Shown here in pieces: positions 1-6,485 of a DNA stretch of 64,000 bases. This DNA comes from Pseudomaricurvus albidus (GTDB lineage: Bacteria; Pseudomonadota; Gammaproteobacteria; Pseudomonadales; Cellvibrionaceae): contig NZ_JAHKRS010000007.1 of NCBI RefSeq assembly GCF_018863235.1, positions 164,162 through 228,161 of the forward strand, written 5' to 3'. The translations under genes were made by a program, and so were the position numbers. Within the stretch, counting starts at the first letter, position 1; each line of letters starts with the position of its first letter. The notes below the pieces were generated by a model that was not told the DNA's origin, ran no database searches, and saw only the letters and a program-made list of their open reading frames with translations.

Positions 1-110
1 TGGGGATGATGTCCATTAGCCGCATGCAAAAAGACGGTGTAGCCGCTGGGACAGTCGTCCATCAAGGATAAAAGGCGACGATTAAAATAACACGGTAAAG
101 GTGACCACAG

Positions 111-157
111 TAAAAGGTGACGGAGGGATTCAGTGTTAACCCGTCCTGTCCGTCACC
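111..157. repeat. REP-like palindrome (GACGGAGGGATT family), copy 1
   Basis: GGTGACGGA at 116-124 is the exact inverse of TCCGTCACC at 149-157, enclosing GGGATT and TTAACCC. The core GACGGAGGGATT recurs at 2934-2967 and, inverted, at 3957-3974, in each case next to a transposase relic. Confidence 0.7.
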
Positions 158-191
158 TCAATCGCCTCGCGCTCTATCACCTCGTCGATCA

Positions 192-433
192 CCCTGCGCC
201 TGTCGAAGGGCAATAGCTCACAATTCACACCCCACCGCTCGCCCTGAGCCTGTCGAAGGGCCACTCCCAAACAAGCAACATGCAGCTCCCACCCAGCCCG
301 CTCACCCTGAGCCCGTCGAAGGGCCACTCCCAAACAAGCAACATGCAGCTCCCACCCAGCCCGCTCGCCCTGAGCCTGTCGAAGGGCCTCTCCCAAACAA
401 GGATAACCCAGCTCAAACCCTCGGCAGTGGATA
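192..433. repeat. 63-bp tandem units with CCCTGAGCCTGTCGAAGGG element
   Basis: The element CCCTGAGCCTGTCGAAGGG, or a 1-2 base variant, occurs at 192, 242, 305 and 368. The last three are exactly 63 bp apart and sit in near-identical 63-bp units that also contain the string CTCCCAAACAAGCAACATGC. Similar short imperfect palindromes ending in GTCGAAGGG are, to my knowledge, dispersed in high copy in many proteobacterial genomes. 63 is three times the 21-bp period of the flanking array, which may be coincidence. Confidence 0.85.
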
Positions 434-896
434 TCAAACACCCGACAACGCATATCAAACACTCAACGTCGGATCCCACACAGAGGATTGTGGGATACCA
501 AACACCCGATCACCCATACGCGCAATGCAATACCGGGTCTTCCGAATGCGACATCGAGTCTTTCATAACCCGACATTGGGTCTCACGGATGGGGTCAGGG
601 GATTCAAAAGACCCAATGCCGGGTCTTTTGAATGGAACATCCTCTCTCGCACAACCGACATCGAGACTCTGCAATGGACGATCGAGTCTTTTATAGGGAA
701 CAGGGGATACGCGGTATGGAATGGGGGATACGCTGTATAGGGCAGGGGATACGTTGTATAGGCTGGGGGATACGCTGTATAGGCTGGGGGATACGCTGTA
801 TGGGATAGCGGATACGCAGGATAGGCTGATGGATACGCCCTATGCGACCACGCTATGCCGAAGGCCAATGCTCGACAACCCACAACCCCCCGTTCA

Positions 897-1017
897 CCCT
901 GAGCCTGTCGAAGGGCCTCTCCCCAACGAGCAACACGCAGCCCCCACCCAGCCCGATCATCCTGAGCTTGTCGAAGGGCCTCTCCCAAGCGAGGACGCCG
1001 CAGCTCAAGCTCTCGAC
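897..1017. repeat. Second block of two 63-bp units
   Basis: Two further copies of the CCCTGAGC(C/T)TGTCGAAGGG unit are spaced 63 bp apart (897 and 960). They lie between the two 21-bp arrays and share the CCTCTCCC(C/A)A..GAG tail with the first block. No gene is seen here. Confidence 0.8.
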
Positions 1018-1350
1018 AGCGAGTGATTTCAGGAGGCTCACCTCACTCAGAGCTTCGAACGCGGGTCTTCGGAATAGCCCGCCGAGCAAACATTCGGAGG
1101 ATGCCGAGACTTTTTGCGAGGTGATCGAGTGATTTTTGGAGGCTGCCGAGTGTTTTTGCAAGCCCGCCGAAGAATTGAGCGAGGTGATCGAAGCTTTTTG
1201 GGAGCCCGTCGAAACTTTTAGCAAGGCCTTCGAGAGTTTTTGCTTCAATGCGGAGCGTTTGATATGCAAGGCCGACGCTCTGATCCCCGAAACCGACTCT
1301 TTAAAACCCACCTCCGGAGCTAACAAAGCCATTCACTTATCTGATCAATA

Positions 1351-1785
1351 AGTGATCGAAGCTCTACCGTGCGTTGTCTCATCCCGCAAACAGGACAGTG
1401 CTTATTGTGGATAGCACAGTGGAAATTTTGGATGGTGGCAATGTATTCCCTCACAGTATTCTGTGCATGGAGTAACAACCTTAACCACTCAGAATTGCGT
1501 ATTTAACGACAGATGACGGTTATTGGGATAAACGACCATGAAAATATTTTAAATTCAGTTGGTTGCAGGTGTATTAACCTAATAAAATTGTTGTCAATTA
1601 TTGGGGTTACGAGATTGGGTCGCTTTTTCCAAGAAAAATAGTTAGTGTATCTACAGTTTAAGGAGTTGATGTATATGGATATTTCCTGCCTGCCAGTTGT
1701 ATTTATCCTTCGAAAATTATAGCCAGCTGCTATTTGTAGATTTGCATCAGGTCGTTTATTAAACTGTTATATCTAAGGATGGATA
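1351..1785. other. Gene-free AT-rich stretch
   Basis: No open frame with coding character, RNA gene or clear repeat is seen. Base composition drops sharply in G+C relative to the array before it. It probably holds the promoter of the membrane-protein gene that follows, but no convincing -35/-10 pair stands out. Confidence 0.5.
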
Positions 1786-2211
1786 ATGAAAAATTTCGTA
1801 AGATTTGTTGTTGCAACATTGATTATTGCAATAGTGTGGGTGGCTCTCGACTTTGCTTCCTGGTTCGGACTCGAAGCAATTTTTCGTGAATTTAAGATAA
1901 GGCCAACACTTTATTATGAAATTACCGAGGCTCTACGGCAGGGGCGGGCATCTCAACTTGATCATGTTTTCGGGCAGCTAATTACTGCAGGAATTTTTGT
2001 TGCTATCTATCAAGGGTTAATAAGCCCTAAAAAAATCATTATTGCGATTGCGTATGGGTTTCTATTTGGCCTTATAGGGAAAATTGATGAAGGATCTTTT
2101 GCGTACACCTATGGAGCACTTAATGATCCACTATTGCTTCTTCGTGTGGTAGTCGCAGGTATCGAAGGTATTGTAGCAGGTATACTTATATCGCTAGTAA
2201 TTAAGGAGTAG
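1786..2211 (+). CDS. Hypothetical integral membrane protein
   Basis: 141 residues, family not recognised. Three or four hydrophobic segments are visible: residues 5-27, about 65-80, 84-100 and 115-138. The segment between them carries charged residues (EITEALRQGRASQLDHVF). The start is supported by AAGGA about 10 bases upstream of the ATG. The gene lies in the AT-rich accessory patch and is followed after 20 bases by an attC-like palindrome, so it may be an integron gene cassette; such cassettes often encode small membrane proteins of unknown function. No function is proposed. Confidence 0.7.
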   Translation: MKNFVRFVVATLIIAIVWVALDFASWFGLEAIFREFKIRPTLYYEITEALRQGRASQLDHVFGQLITAGIFVAIYQGLISPKKIIIAIAYGFLFGLIGKIDEGSFAYTYGALNDPLLLLRVVVAGIEGIVAGILISLVIKE

Positions 2212-2231
2212 CACATGGTTGTTCTGTATAG

Positions 2232-2315
2232 ATATAACAAGGTAGTGTTGTCGCCTTCGGCTGGGACAGCCATTCCGCTGGCGCTCCATGTCAGCCCCAA
2301 ACTGCGGTGTTAGGA
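2232..2315 (+). other. attC-like recombination site
   Basis: An 84-bp imperfect palindrome lies between two small genes. TAACA at the left end pairs with TGTTA at the right end, and the inner arms GGCTGGGACA and TGTCAGCC pair with two unpaired bases, as extrahelical bases do in attC sites. The right end reads GTGTTAGGA, close to the GTTRRRY core. The next ATG begins 5 bases after the site, the usual distance for a cassette gene. No integrase gene is in the window, so this would be an orphan site. Confidence 0.5.
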
Positions 2316-2319
2316 GTCT

Positions 2320-2643
2320 ATGGTGTGGATCGGTCTAATGGTAATGTCACCAATTTTAGGTTTTTGTTCTTTGGTTTTCTTGATTGCAAAGGCCTTCGGT
2401 AAATTTCCGCCGGGAAAAGGGGCGGTAAGATACTCATTACATTACTTAGGTGTTGTTATGTTAGTTGTCCCGTTCATTGCAGGAGTTGTAGTCTTTAGTA
2501 AGTTGTTTAGTATGTCGGGGGCCGGAGTTGGGGATACGCAAGCATGGGGTACTTTTATTGTACTGGGCGTATCAACTCCTCTATTTTTTGTGGGTCTTAT
2601 ATTGGCGGTAAGTTGTTCTGCTAGTGCCAGTCTTCACTCCTGA
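2320..2643 (+). CDS. Hypothetical small membrane protein, 3' end probably altered
   Basis: 107 residues with hydrophobic segments at about 3-25, 43-65 and 75-98. Family not recognised. The start lies immediately after the attC-like site with AGGAG just upstream. The last ten residues (SCSASASLHS) are unlike the rest. The frame runs straight into an AT-rich linker and the 3' end of a transposase relic on the opposite strand, so the natural C-terminus may have been lost by rearrangement. Confidence 0.55.
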   Translation: MVWIGLMVMSPILGFCSLVFLIAKAFGKFPPGKGAVRYSLHYLGVVMLVVPFIAGVVVFSKLFSMSGAGVGDTQAWGTFIVLGVSTPLFFVGLILAVSCSASASLHS

Positions 2644-2660
2644 AATTAAAGAAATTAAAA

Positions 2661-2684
2661 TTAAAGGGGTCAGAGCCCTTTTAG
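2661..2684. repeat. GGGGTCAGAGCCC border motif (copy a)
   Basis: TTAAAGGGGTCAGAGCCC followed by TTTTA. Related motifs (GGGnTCAG or its inverse) occur at 3663, 4135, 4698, 5631, 6089 and 6211, one at or near each junction between accessory genes. On the minus strand it directly follows the stop of the transposase relic. Confidence 0.65.
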
Positions 2685-2878
2685 AGGCTTTCCCGTCGAG
2701 CTTGCCCGACTTTGCCTTGTGGTTGAGCCTCGGTTTGGTCTTTAAAATAATCATTTTCCAGAGGTGTTCCTGTTACCCAGAATTCGTAGATTTTTTTTAT
2801 ATCGTCTTCGGTGGATCGGCTGTTAAAAAATTCGAGATAAGAGATTGCTGCGGCAGAGCCTTTGCTGAGAGCTATTAA
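2681..2878 (-). pseudogene. RAYT transposase relic, C-terminal part
   Basis: Read on the minus strand, about 65 codons stay open and end at a TAA (2681-2683). The end of the frame contains TGTPLENDYF followed by KVGQARRES. From memory this resembles the C-terminus of REP-associated tyrosine transposases (Y1_Tnp family), which often end in a G-rich loop, an Ile/Glu helix and a basic RGRP-like tail. There is no start codon and no HUH motif, because the N-terminal two thirds are missing. Immediately after the stop comes AAGGGCTCTGACCCC, a motif repeated at other accessory-gene borders nearby. Confidence 0.5.
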
Positions 2879-2879
2879 G

Positions 2880-2932
2880 TTACACCGTGCTATAAATGGA
2901 TTGCCGCGTCACTATCGTTCCTCGCAATGACG
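2880..2932. repeat. Dispersed intergenic repeat, short copy
   Basis: The block ACCGTGCTATAAATGGATTG, followed by GCCGCG and CACTATCGTTCCTCGCAATG, is repeated in a longer form at 4008-4121. A related fragment (AATTCACCTTGTTGC) lies between lptE and leuS. CGCAATGACG ends are typical of REP-type palindromes. Confidence 0.7.
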
Positions 2933-2933
2933 C

Positions 2934-2967
2934 GTAAAAGAGGACGGAGGGATTCAATTTTAACCAG
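2934..2967. repeat. GACGGAGGGATT family element, copy 2
   Basis: GTAAAAGAGGACGGAGGGAT followed by TCAATTTTAACCAG. It lies 66 bp upstream of a transposase N-terminal relic, the position REP elements take beside RAYT genes. Confidence 0.65.
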
Positions 2968-3032
2968 TCTTGCCTGTTCAGTTTAATTACGTAACTTTCA
3001 TTTTCAGATATTATTAGCAAAAGGATCTTGCC

Positions 3033-3116
3033 ATGCCCGGACGGCCCAGAACGTATACCTCTGACATGCCTTATCATGTTGTGTGTAAATCTGAACCAAC
3101 GGTAATGACCAGGTAG
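3033..3116 (+). pseudogene. RAYT transposase relic, N-terminal 27 codons
   Basis: The frame starts at ATG 3033 with AAGGA 9 bases upstream. It reads MPGRPRTYTSDMPYHVVCKS and then meets a TAG at 3114. The pattern (basic-Pro-Arg start, then YHVV-C/R) is the usual N-terminus of REP-associated tyrosine transposases, where YHV begins the first strand of the Y1 domain. The family is normally over 150 residues, so the gene is broken. It still has its ribosome site. Confidence 0.7.
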
Positions 3117-3170
3117 GTCAGAATAAAAGGGGGACGTCCCATACAGCAATGTGTTCATATGGAGTATGAC

Positions 3171-3659
3171 GTGAAGAAAATTCTAATATTTGGAAATTCA
3201 GGATCTGGAAAGTCAACTCTGTACCGAGAAATATCAATTGCTGATGATTTGCCTCATCTGGATTTAGATACTTTGGCTTGGCAGCCTACGAATCCGCCAG
3301 AGAGGAAGTCTCTGGCTGAGTCTGGAAAGGCGATAAAGGAATTTATATCGAATCACGAGAGTTGGGTTATAGAAGGTTGCTATACCGATCTGCTTGAAAT
3401 TGCAGCTCCATATTCTAATGAAATTATTTACCTCAATTTACCAATTGAGCTATGCATTAGAAATGCGAAAAATCGACCTTGGGAACCTCATAAATATGAA
3501 TCAAAAGAGGCTCAGGACGCTAATCTTGAAATGTTGATCGAGTGGATAGGCCAGTATAATCAAAGGCAGGATTGTTTCTCACAGTCCGCTCATGAAGGTT
3601 TTTATACTCATTACGCTGGTAAAAAGACTGAGTATACGAGCAATGAAAGACACACATAA
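3171..3659 (+). CDS. P-loop kinase (adenylate kinase-like, topology modulation family)
   Basis: 162 residues from the GTG at 3171, chosen because GGAG lies 6 bases upstream and the resulting MKKILIFGNSGSGKST matches the usual start of this family; an ATG at 3159 would add four residues. The Walker A motif GNSGSGKST is at residues 8-16. HLDLDTLAW follows at about 30-38, a substrate-side acidic motif seen in adenylate kinase-like proteins annotated as DNA topology modulation or FlaR proteins. WVIEG and a run of Arg/Lys residues resemble the strand and lid of these kinases. The true substrate is unknown. The gene lies between N-terminal and C-terminal transposase relics in AT-rich DNA, which suggests horizontal acquisition. 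Confidence 0.7.
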   Translation: MKKILIFGNSGSGKSTLYREISIADDLPHLDLDTLAWQPTNPPERKSLAESGKAIKEFISNHESWVIEGCYTDLLEIAAPYSNEIIYLNLPIELCIRNAKNRPWEPHKYESKEAQDANLEMLIEWIGQYNQRQDCFSQSAHEGFYTHYAGKKTEYTSNERHT

Positions 3660-3662
3660 GAA

Positions 3663-3683
3663 TTAAAGGGGTCAGGGCTTTTA
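3663..3683. repeat. GGGGTCAG border motif (copy b)
   Basis: TTAAAGGGGTCAGGGCTTTT, directly after the stop of the P-loop kinase gene and in the same orientation as copy a. Confidence 0.6.
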
Positions 3684-3782
3684 TCTCGCAGGTCCGTTTT
3701 AATAAACCGTAAATGAAAGATTTTTTAATTTTCATCGTGACTTAATTAAATTCATGGGCTCAATCAGGGAGAGTAATTGATA

Positions 3783-3825
3783 AGTAAAAGAGGAAGGGTG
3801 GGGTTAATTTTTAACCATCCTTTTA
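3783..3825. repeat. REP-like palindrome, degenerate copy 3
   Basis: GTAAAAGAGGAAGGGTGGGG, then TTAATTTTTAACCATCC. The arms AGGGTGGGGTTAA and TTAACCATCCT are imperfect inverses. It shares the GTAAAAGAGGA head with copy 2 at 2934. Confidence 0.55.
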
Positions 3826-3886
3826 GGAGAAGAGTATTTGAAGGGGATTCCGTGAGGTTGCGAATTATTATCAGCCAATAGGCCGA

Positions 3887-3961
3887 GCAGATTGAAGAAA
3901 AGTTGGGTAAGCTGGTTGGTGATGTGAGGCGCGGTAGATCGCAGTTTGTTAAACGTTAATC
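3887..3961 (+). pseudogene. RAYT transposase relic, C-terminal end
   Basis: After an in-frame TAG near 3880 the plus strand reads AEQIEEKLGKLVGDV, RRGRS, QFVKR and a stop just before the inverted GACGGAGGGATT element. The arrangement Ile-Glu-x-x-Leu-Gly then a basic RRGR tail is like RAYT C-termini. The rest of the gene is missing or too decayed to see. It may come from the same insertion as the N-terminal relic at 3033 or from another copy. Confidence 0.45.
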
Positions 3962-3977
3962 CCTCCGTCCTCTTTGA
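3945..3977. repeat. GACGGAGGGATT family element, inverted copy 4
   Basis: AATCCCTCCGTCCTCTTT at 3957-3974 is the exact inverse of AAAGAGGACGGAGGGATT at 2937-2954. The two copies face each other across about 1 kb holding the transposase fragments and the kinase gene, so they could act as ends of one unit or recombine to invert it. Confidence 0.7.
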
Positions 3978-4007
3978 CATTACAGTTGGACACCCTGGCA
4001 AGCTACA

Positions 4008-4121
4008 CCGTGCTATAAATGGATAGCCCAGGCTACCCTCTCTTACCCTTGGGGTAATTCACCTTGTTGCCGCGTGGCCTAAAGCCCCTACTGTTGGCAC
4101 TATCGTTCCTCGCAATGACGT
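4008..4121. repeat. Dispersed intergenic repeat, long copy
   Basis: It shares ACCGTGCTATAAATGGAT and CACTATCGTTCCTCGCAATG with the short copy at 2880. It has an internal extension with AATTCACCTTGTTGC, which recurs at 46697-46711. No gene is present between 3978 and 4244. Confidence 0.7.
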
Positions 4122-4134
4122 GCTAATGAGGAAT

Positions 4135-4153
4135 AAGTGGGGGTCAGTGAACA
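4135..4153. repeat. GGGGTCAG border motif (copy c)
   Basis: AAGTGGGGGTCAGTGAACA lies upstream of the GNAT gene. Together with the inverted copy at 4698 it brackets that gene like a pair of inverted ends. Confidence 0.5.
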
Positions 4154-4244
4154 TTTGAGCACCTATTACTTTAGCCTAAGCTTTCGCTCGCCCTGACTGC
4201 AAAATTGAGAGCCCGCATGGGCAACGGTTTGGAAAATACATCCA

Positions 4245-4685
4245 GTGATCATTAAAGAGATACCCGCAAGAGATACCTTACAGCTCAGAAGTAAAGTGCT
4301 GCGTTCTGGAAAGCCGATTTCAGAATGTGTATTTGAAGGCGATGACTCAGTGGGTACGCGGCATTTCGGAGCCGTGGATAGCAACAATAATGTTGTAGGT
4401 ATTGTGTCTGTCTATTCTAAAAAGACTCCACTCATTGACGGGGGCACTTGTTTTCAGCTTAGAGCAATGGCCACAAGTGAAAGTTGTCGAGGTCAAGGTG
4501 TAGGTAATAGGCTTTTGAGTGCTGCAGAAGAATACGCAAGTCAGTCAGGAGCTTCATTTGTCTGGGCTAATGCTAGAAGTTCCGCTATTGAATTCTATAT
4601 CAAAGCGGGCTACGAGATTAAATCTGATGAGTTTATGATTGATGGAATAGGGCCTCATTACCTTGTGAGTAAATCATTTGTATAA
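4245..4685 (+). CDS. GNAT family N-acetyltransferase
   Basis: 146 residues from a GTG start. Motif A of the GNAT fold is clear: QLRAMATSESCRGQGVGNRL at about residues 75-94 contains the RGQGVG pyrophosphate-binding loop for acetyl-CoA. AIEFYIKAGY further on is motif B, the usual N/S-x-x-FY-x-x-x-GY pattern. The acceptor is unknown. The gene is bracketed by an inverted pair of GGG-TCAG motifs at 4135 and 4698, so it looks like a mobile accessory gene. The ribosome site is weak. Confidence 0.8.
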   Translation: MIIKEIPARDTLQLRSKVLRSGKPISECVFEGDDSVGTRHFGAVDSNNNVVGIVSVYSKKTPLIDGGTCFQLRAMATSESCRGQGVGNRLLSAAEEYASQSGASFVWANARSSAIEFYIKAGYEIKSDEFMIDGIGPHYLVSKSFV

Positions 4686-4697
4686 CCAGTGAAGAAT

Positions 4698-4718
4698 AGG
4701 GTTCTGACTCCCTTTTCT
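4698..4718. repeat. GGGGTCAG border motif, inverted (copy d)
   Basis: AGGGTTCTGACTCCCTTTTC, inverse orientation relative to copies a, b and c, 12 bases after the GNAT stop codon. Confidence 0.5.
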
Positions 4719-4916
4719 CGAATAAAGAACGGGCCCGGGTAGTTTCCGGTTTCGTTTTTGATCCCAATTCGCTACCCTTTGATAGGAAGATAGTACATCC
4801 GCGTTTTTGGACTATAAACTATTACTAATGTATCGAAACTGCTCGGCATCGCCATTAGCCCTTAATGGCCTTTGGGTGAGTGGTTTTTTGGCCAGTACTG
4901 CTAAAGGTAACAATCT

Positions 4917-5558
4917 ATGTCAATAAGTCGTTGGTTTCTCGGTTCTTTGTTGGTGGTGGTTCTGGCAGGTTGCCAGTCTATGTATTATGGCGCGATGGAG
5001 AAGGTGGGCGTTCACAAGCGTGACATCATGATCGATCGGGTGGAGTCGGCTCAGGATGCGCAAACCGATGCCAAAGAGCAATTCGAATCCGCGCTGGAGC
5101 AATACCAATCCATCATCACCATTAAAGACCAGGATCTGGCGGATCGTTACGATAAACTGAACGACGAATACGAAGACAGTAAAGCCGCCGCTTTACGGGT
5201 GTCTGAGCGTATTGATGCGGTCGAAGATGTGTCAGAGGCATTGTTCGATGAGTGGGAAGACGAAATTGACCTGTACAGCAGTGCTGAACTCAAGAGAAAA
5301 AGTCAAGCCAAGCTGGGCCAGACCAAAAGGCAATACCAAAAACTCATCAAGGCGATGCGTAGCGCAGAAGCACGCATGCAGCCCGTATTGCTGGCCTTTC
5401 AGGATCAAGTCCTGTATTTAAAGCATAATTTGAATGCGCGAGCCATTGACTCACTACAAGGCGAGCTGGGTAGTATAGAAACGAATGTTGCTCAGCTGAT
5501 TGCAGAAATGGAAAAGTCCATTGCTGAATCAGAGGCGTTTATCAGTAGCCTCCAGTAG
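4917..5558 (+). CDS. DUF2959 family lipoprotein
   Basis: 213 residues. A lipoprotein signal is present (hydrophobic stretch 8-17, lipobox LAGC with Cys at 19). After it comes SMYYGAMEKVGVHKRDIM, the hallmark N-terminus of the DUF2959 family, and then long heptad-rich helices that should form coiled coils (about 40-213). The family has no known function to my knowledge; a periplasmic, membrane-tethered helical protein is the most that can be said. AAAGG precedes the ATG. The 3' third of the gene is duplicated at 6236-6412. Confidence 0.85.
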   Translation: MSISRWFLGSLLVVVLAGCQSMYYGAMEKVGVHKRDIMIDRVESAQDAQTDAKEQFESALEQYQSIITIKDQDLADRYDKLNDEYEDSKAAALRVSERIDAVEDVSEALFDEWEDEIDLYSSAELKRKSQAKLGQTKRQYQKLIKAMRSAEARMQPVLLAFQDQVLYLKHNLNARAIDSLQGELGSIETNVAQLIAEMEKSIAESEAFISSLQ

Positions 5559-5639
5559 TCGTGAAACGCTTGCGACAGGTCGCAGATAATATTTTAAGAG
5601 TGACTGTTGCTGCTCTGGGATGAGCAGAAATTAAAGGGC
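5382..5639. repeat. Direct repeat, left copy (3' end of DUF2959 gene plus tail)
   Basis: From CCCGTATTGCTGG to the AGAAATTAAA tail this segment matches 6236-6489. By hand count the coding part (about 190 bp) differs at about 10 positions; the non-coding tail is more diverged. Confidence 0.85.
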
Positions 5640-5652
5640 TCTGATTACTTTT
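5631..5652. repeat. Border motif, inverted (copy e)
   Basis: TTAAAGGGCTCTGATTACTT, at the exact point where the direct-repeat similarity ends and the inserted segment begins. Confidence 0.45.
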
Positions 5653-5734
5653 CTCCATGGGGATGTATGTCAGGGCGATGTGTTTAAACGCGTCGTTGTG
5701 ACGTAGAAAAATCTGTTGGGCGAAAAATATTTAG

Positions 5735-6028
5735 ATGCATGTTTTAGAGCAGATTATATGGGCTTTGTGGTTTTTAACTATAGGACTGTTTTTCGTAAGT
5801 ATAATTATAGATCAGTCATTAAGAGGACATATATCAAAAGAGTACAACGAGAAGACTTGGTGGCTGGCCAAAGGAGCCTTTCTATTTCTCTTACCTAACA
5901 GTGCATTTGTTGATGATGTATCAAAAAGGAAAAAATTAGTGTTCGTATTCTTTTGGTGGAGTGTGAGGTTCTCAGTTTTTACTCTTATTACTGGTCTGTG
6001 TTTTTCTATTTTTATTGAGCCGAATTAA
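5735..6028 (+). CDS. Hypothetical small membrane protein
   Basis: 97 residues with hydrophobic segments at about 7-26 and 68-92, separated by a basic, Trp-containing loop (EKTWWLAKGAF). Family not recognised. There is no good ribosome site. It is the only plausible gene in the segment lying between the two direct repeats of the DUF2959 gene end, so it may have arrived with that insertion. AT-rich codon use fits the rest of the accessory patch. Confidence 0.45.
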   Translation: MHVLEQIIWALWFLTIGLFFVSIIIDQSLRGHISKEYNEKTWWLAKGAFLFLLPNSAFVDDVSKRKKLVFVFFWWSVRFSVFTLITGLCFSIFIEPN

Positions 6029-6088
6029 AATATGCGGGAGATAAAAGGTATTCGTAATTAGTGTAGTGAGAAAATGTTGCCTAATAAT

Positions 6089-6226
6089 GAGTGGGATCAG
6101 ATAAGCATTATGACACTTGTATGAATATTTTTTTGAGATTAATCCTTCGATTAAGTGCCAATGCATTAAGATGAGCGATGTTTTAGGAGAATGCTTTGGT
6201 CGCCAAAATGTTAATCTGATCCCGCT
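6089..6226. repeat. MITE-like element with inverted ends (border motifs f and g)
   Basis: GTGGGATCAGATAAGCATT at 6091 and the inverse of AATGTTAATCTGATCCCGC (ending 6225) match at 16 of 19 positions and face each other across about 135 bp. The interior has no gene. The ends belong to the same GGG-TCAG motif series as the other accessory-gene borders. Confidence 0.55.
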
Positions 6227-6235
6227 TGTTCACAA

Positions 6236-6412
6236 CCCGTATTGCTGGCCTTTCAGGATCAGGTCCTGTATTTAAAACATAATTTGAATGCGCGAGCCAT
6301 TGACTCACTACAAGGTGAGTTGAGTAGTATAGAAACGAATGTTGCCCAGTTGATTGCAGAAATGGAAAAGTCCATTGCTGAATCAGAGGCGTTTATTAGT
6401 AGTCTCCAATAG
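6236..6412 (+). pseudogene. 3' fragment of a second DUF2959 gene
   Basis: 59 codons matching the end of the DUF2959 gene at 4917, beginning abruptly at PVLLAFQDQ and ending in TAG. Of about ten base differences from the complete gene, nine are synonymous by my reading and one changes Gly to Ser. That pattern means both copies evolved as protein-coding genes before this one was cut, so it comes from a diverged allele rather than a fresh local duplication. It has no start codon. Confidence 0.8.
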
Positions 6413-6485
6413 TCGTGAAACGCTTAAGCTGTTCGCACATAATATTCATGAGTGGCTGTTGCTGCCCAGGAGGGGTAGAAATTAA

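Larger units (their letters stand above)
1..1350. repeat. 21-bp periodic degenerate repeat region
   Basis: About 1.3 kb with no credible gene. From about 429 to 848 the sequence can be cut into 20 consecutive 21-bp units with no register slip; units from 703 onward share a GGGGATACGCTGTATAGGCT-like core. From 1018 to about 1333 it is again cut into 21-bp units of the type ATCGAAGCTTTTTGGGAGCCC, with a single 1-bp slip near 1102. Read in one frame the units give heptads with a hydrophobic residue, Glu, Ser/Thr and Phe, but stops interrupt (TGA at 1129-1132) and no start with a ribosome site is seen. Several overlapping open frames on both strands are by-products of the period being a multiple of three. 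Bases 1-110 show nothing recognisable. Confidence 0.85.

Noticed and set aside
192..1335. A CRISPR array
   Set aside because: The direct repeats are 63 bp or 21 bp with no constant-repeat and unique-spacer alternation, and no cas gene is present.
117..1351. Several long open frames on both strands in the repeat region
   Set aside because: They overlap one another, lack ribosome sites and exist because the repeat period is a multiple of three, so stops are excluded in register. No known protein family is seen.
2624..2878. A plus-strand gene of 84 codons
   Set aside because: It overlaps the transposase relic on the minus strand, has no ribosome site and no recognisable protein.
3159..3659. 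The ATG at 3159 as the start of the P-loop kinase
   Set aside because: GTG 3171 has GGAG at the right distance and gives the family's usual N-terminus.
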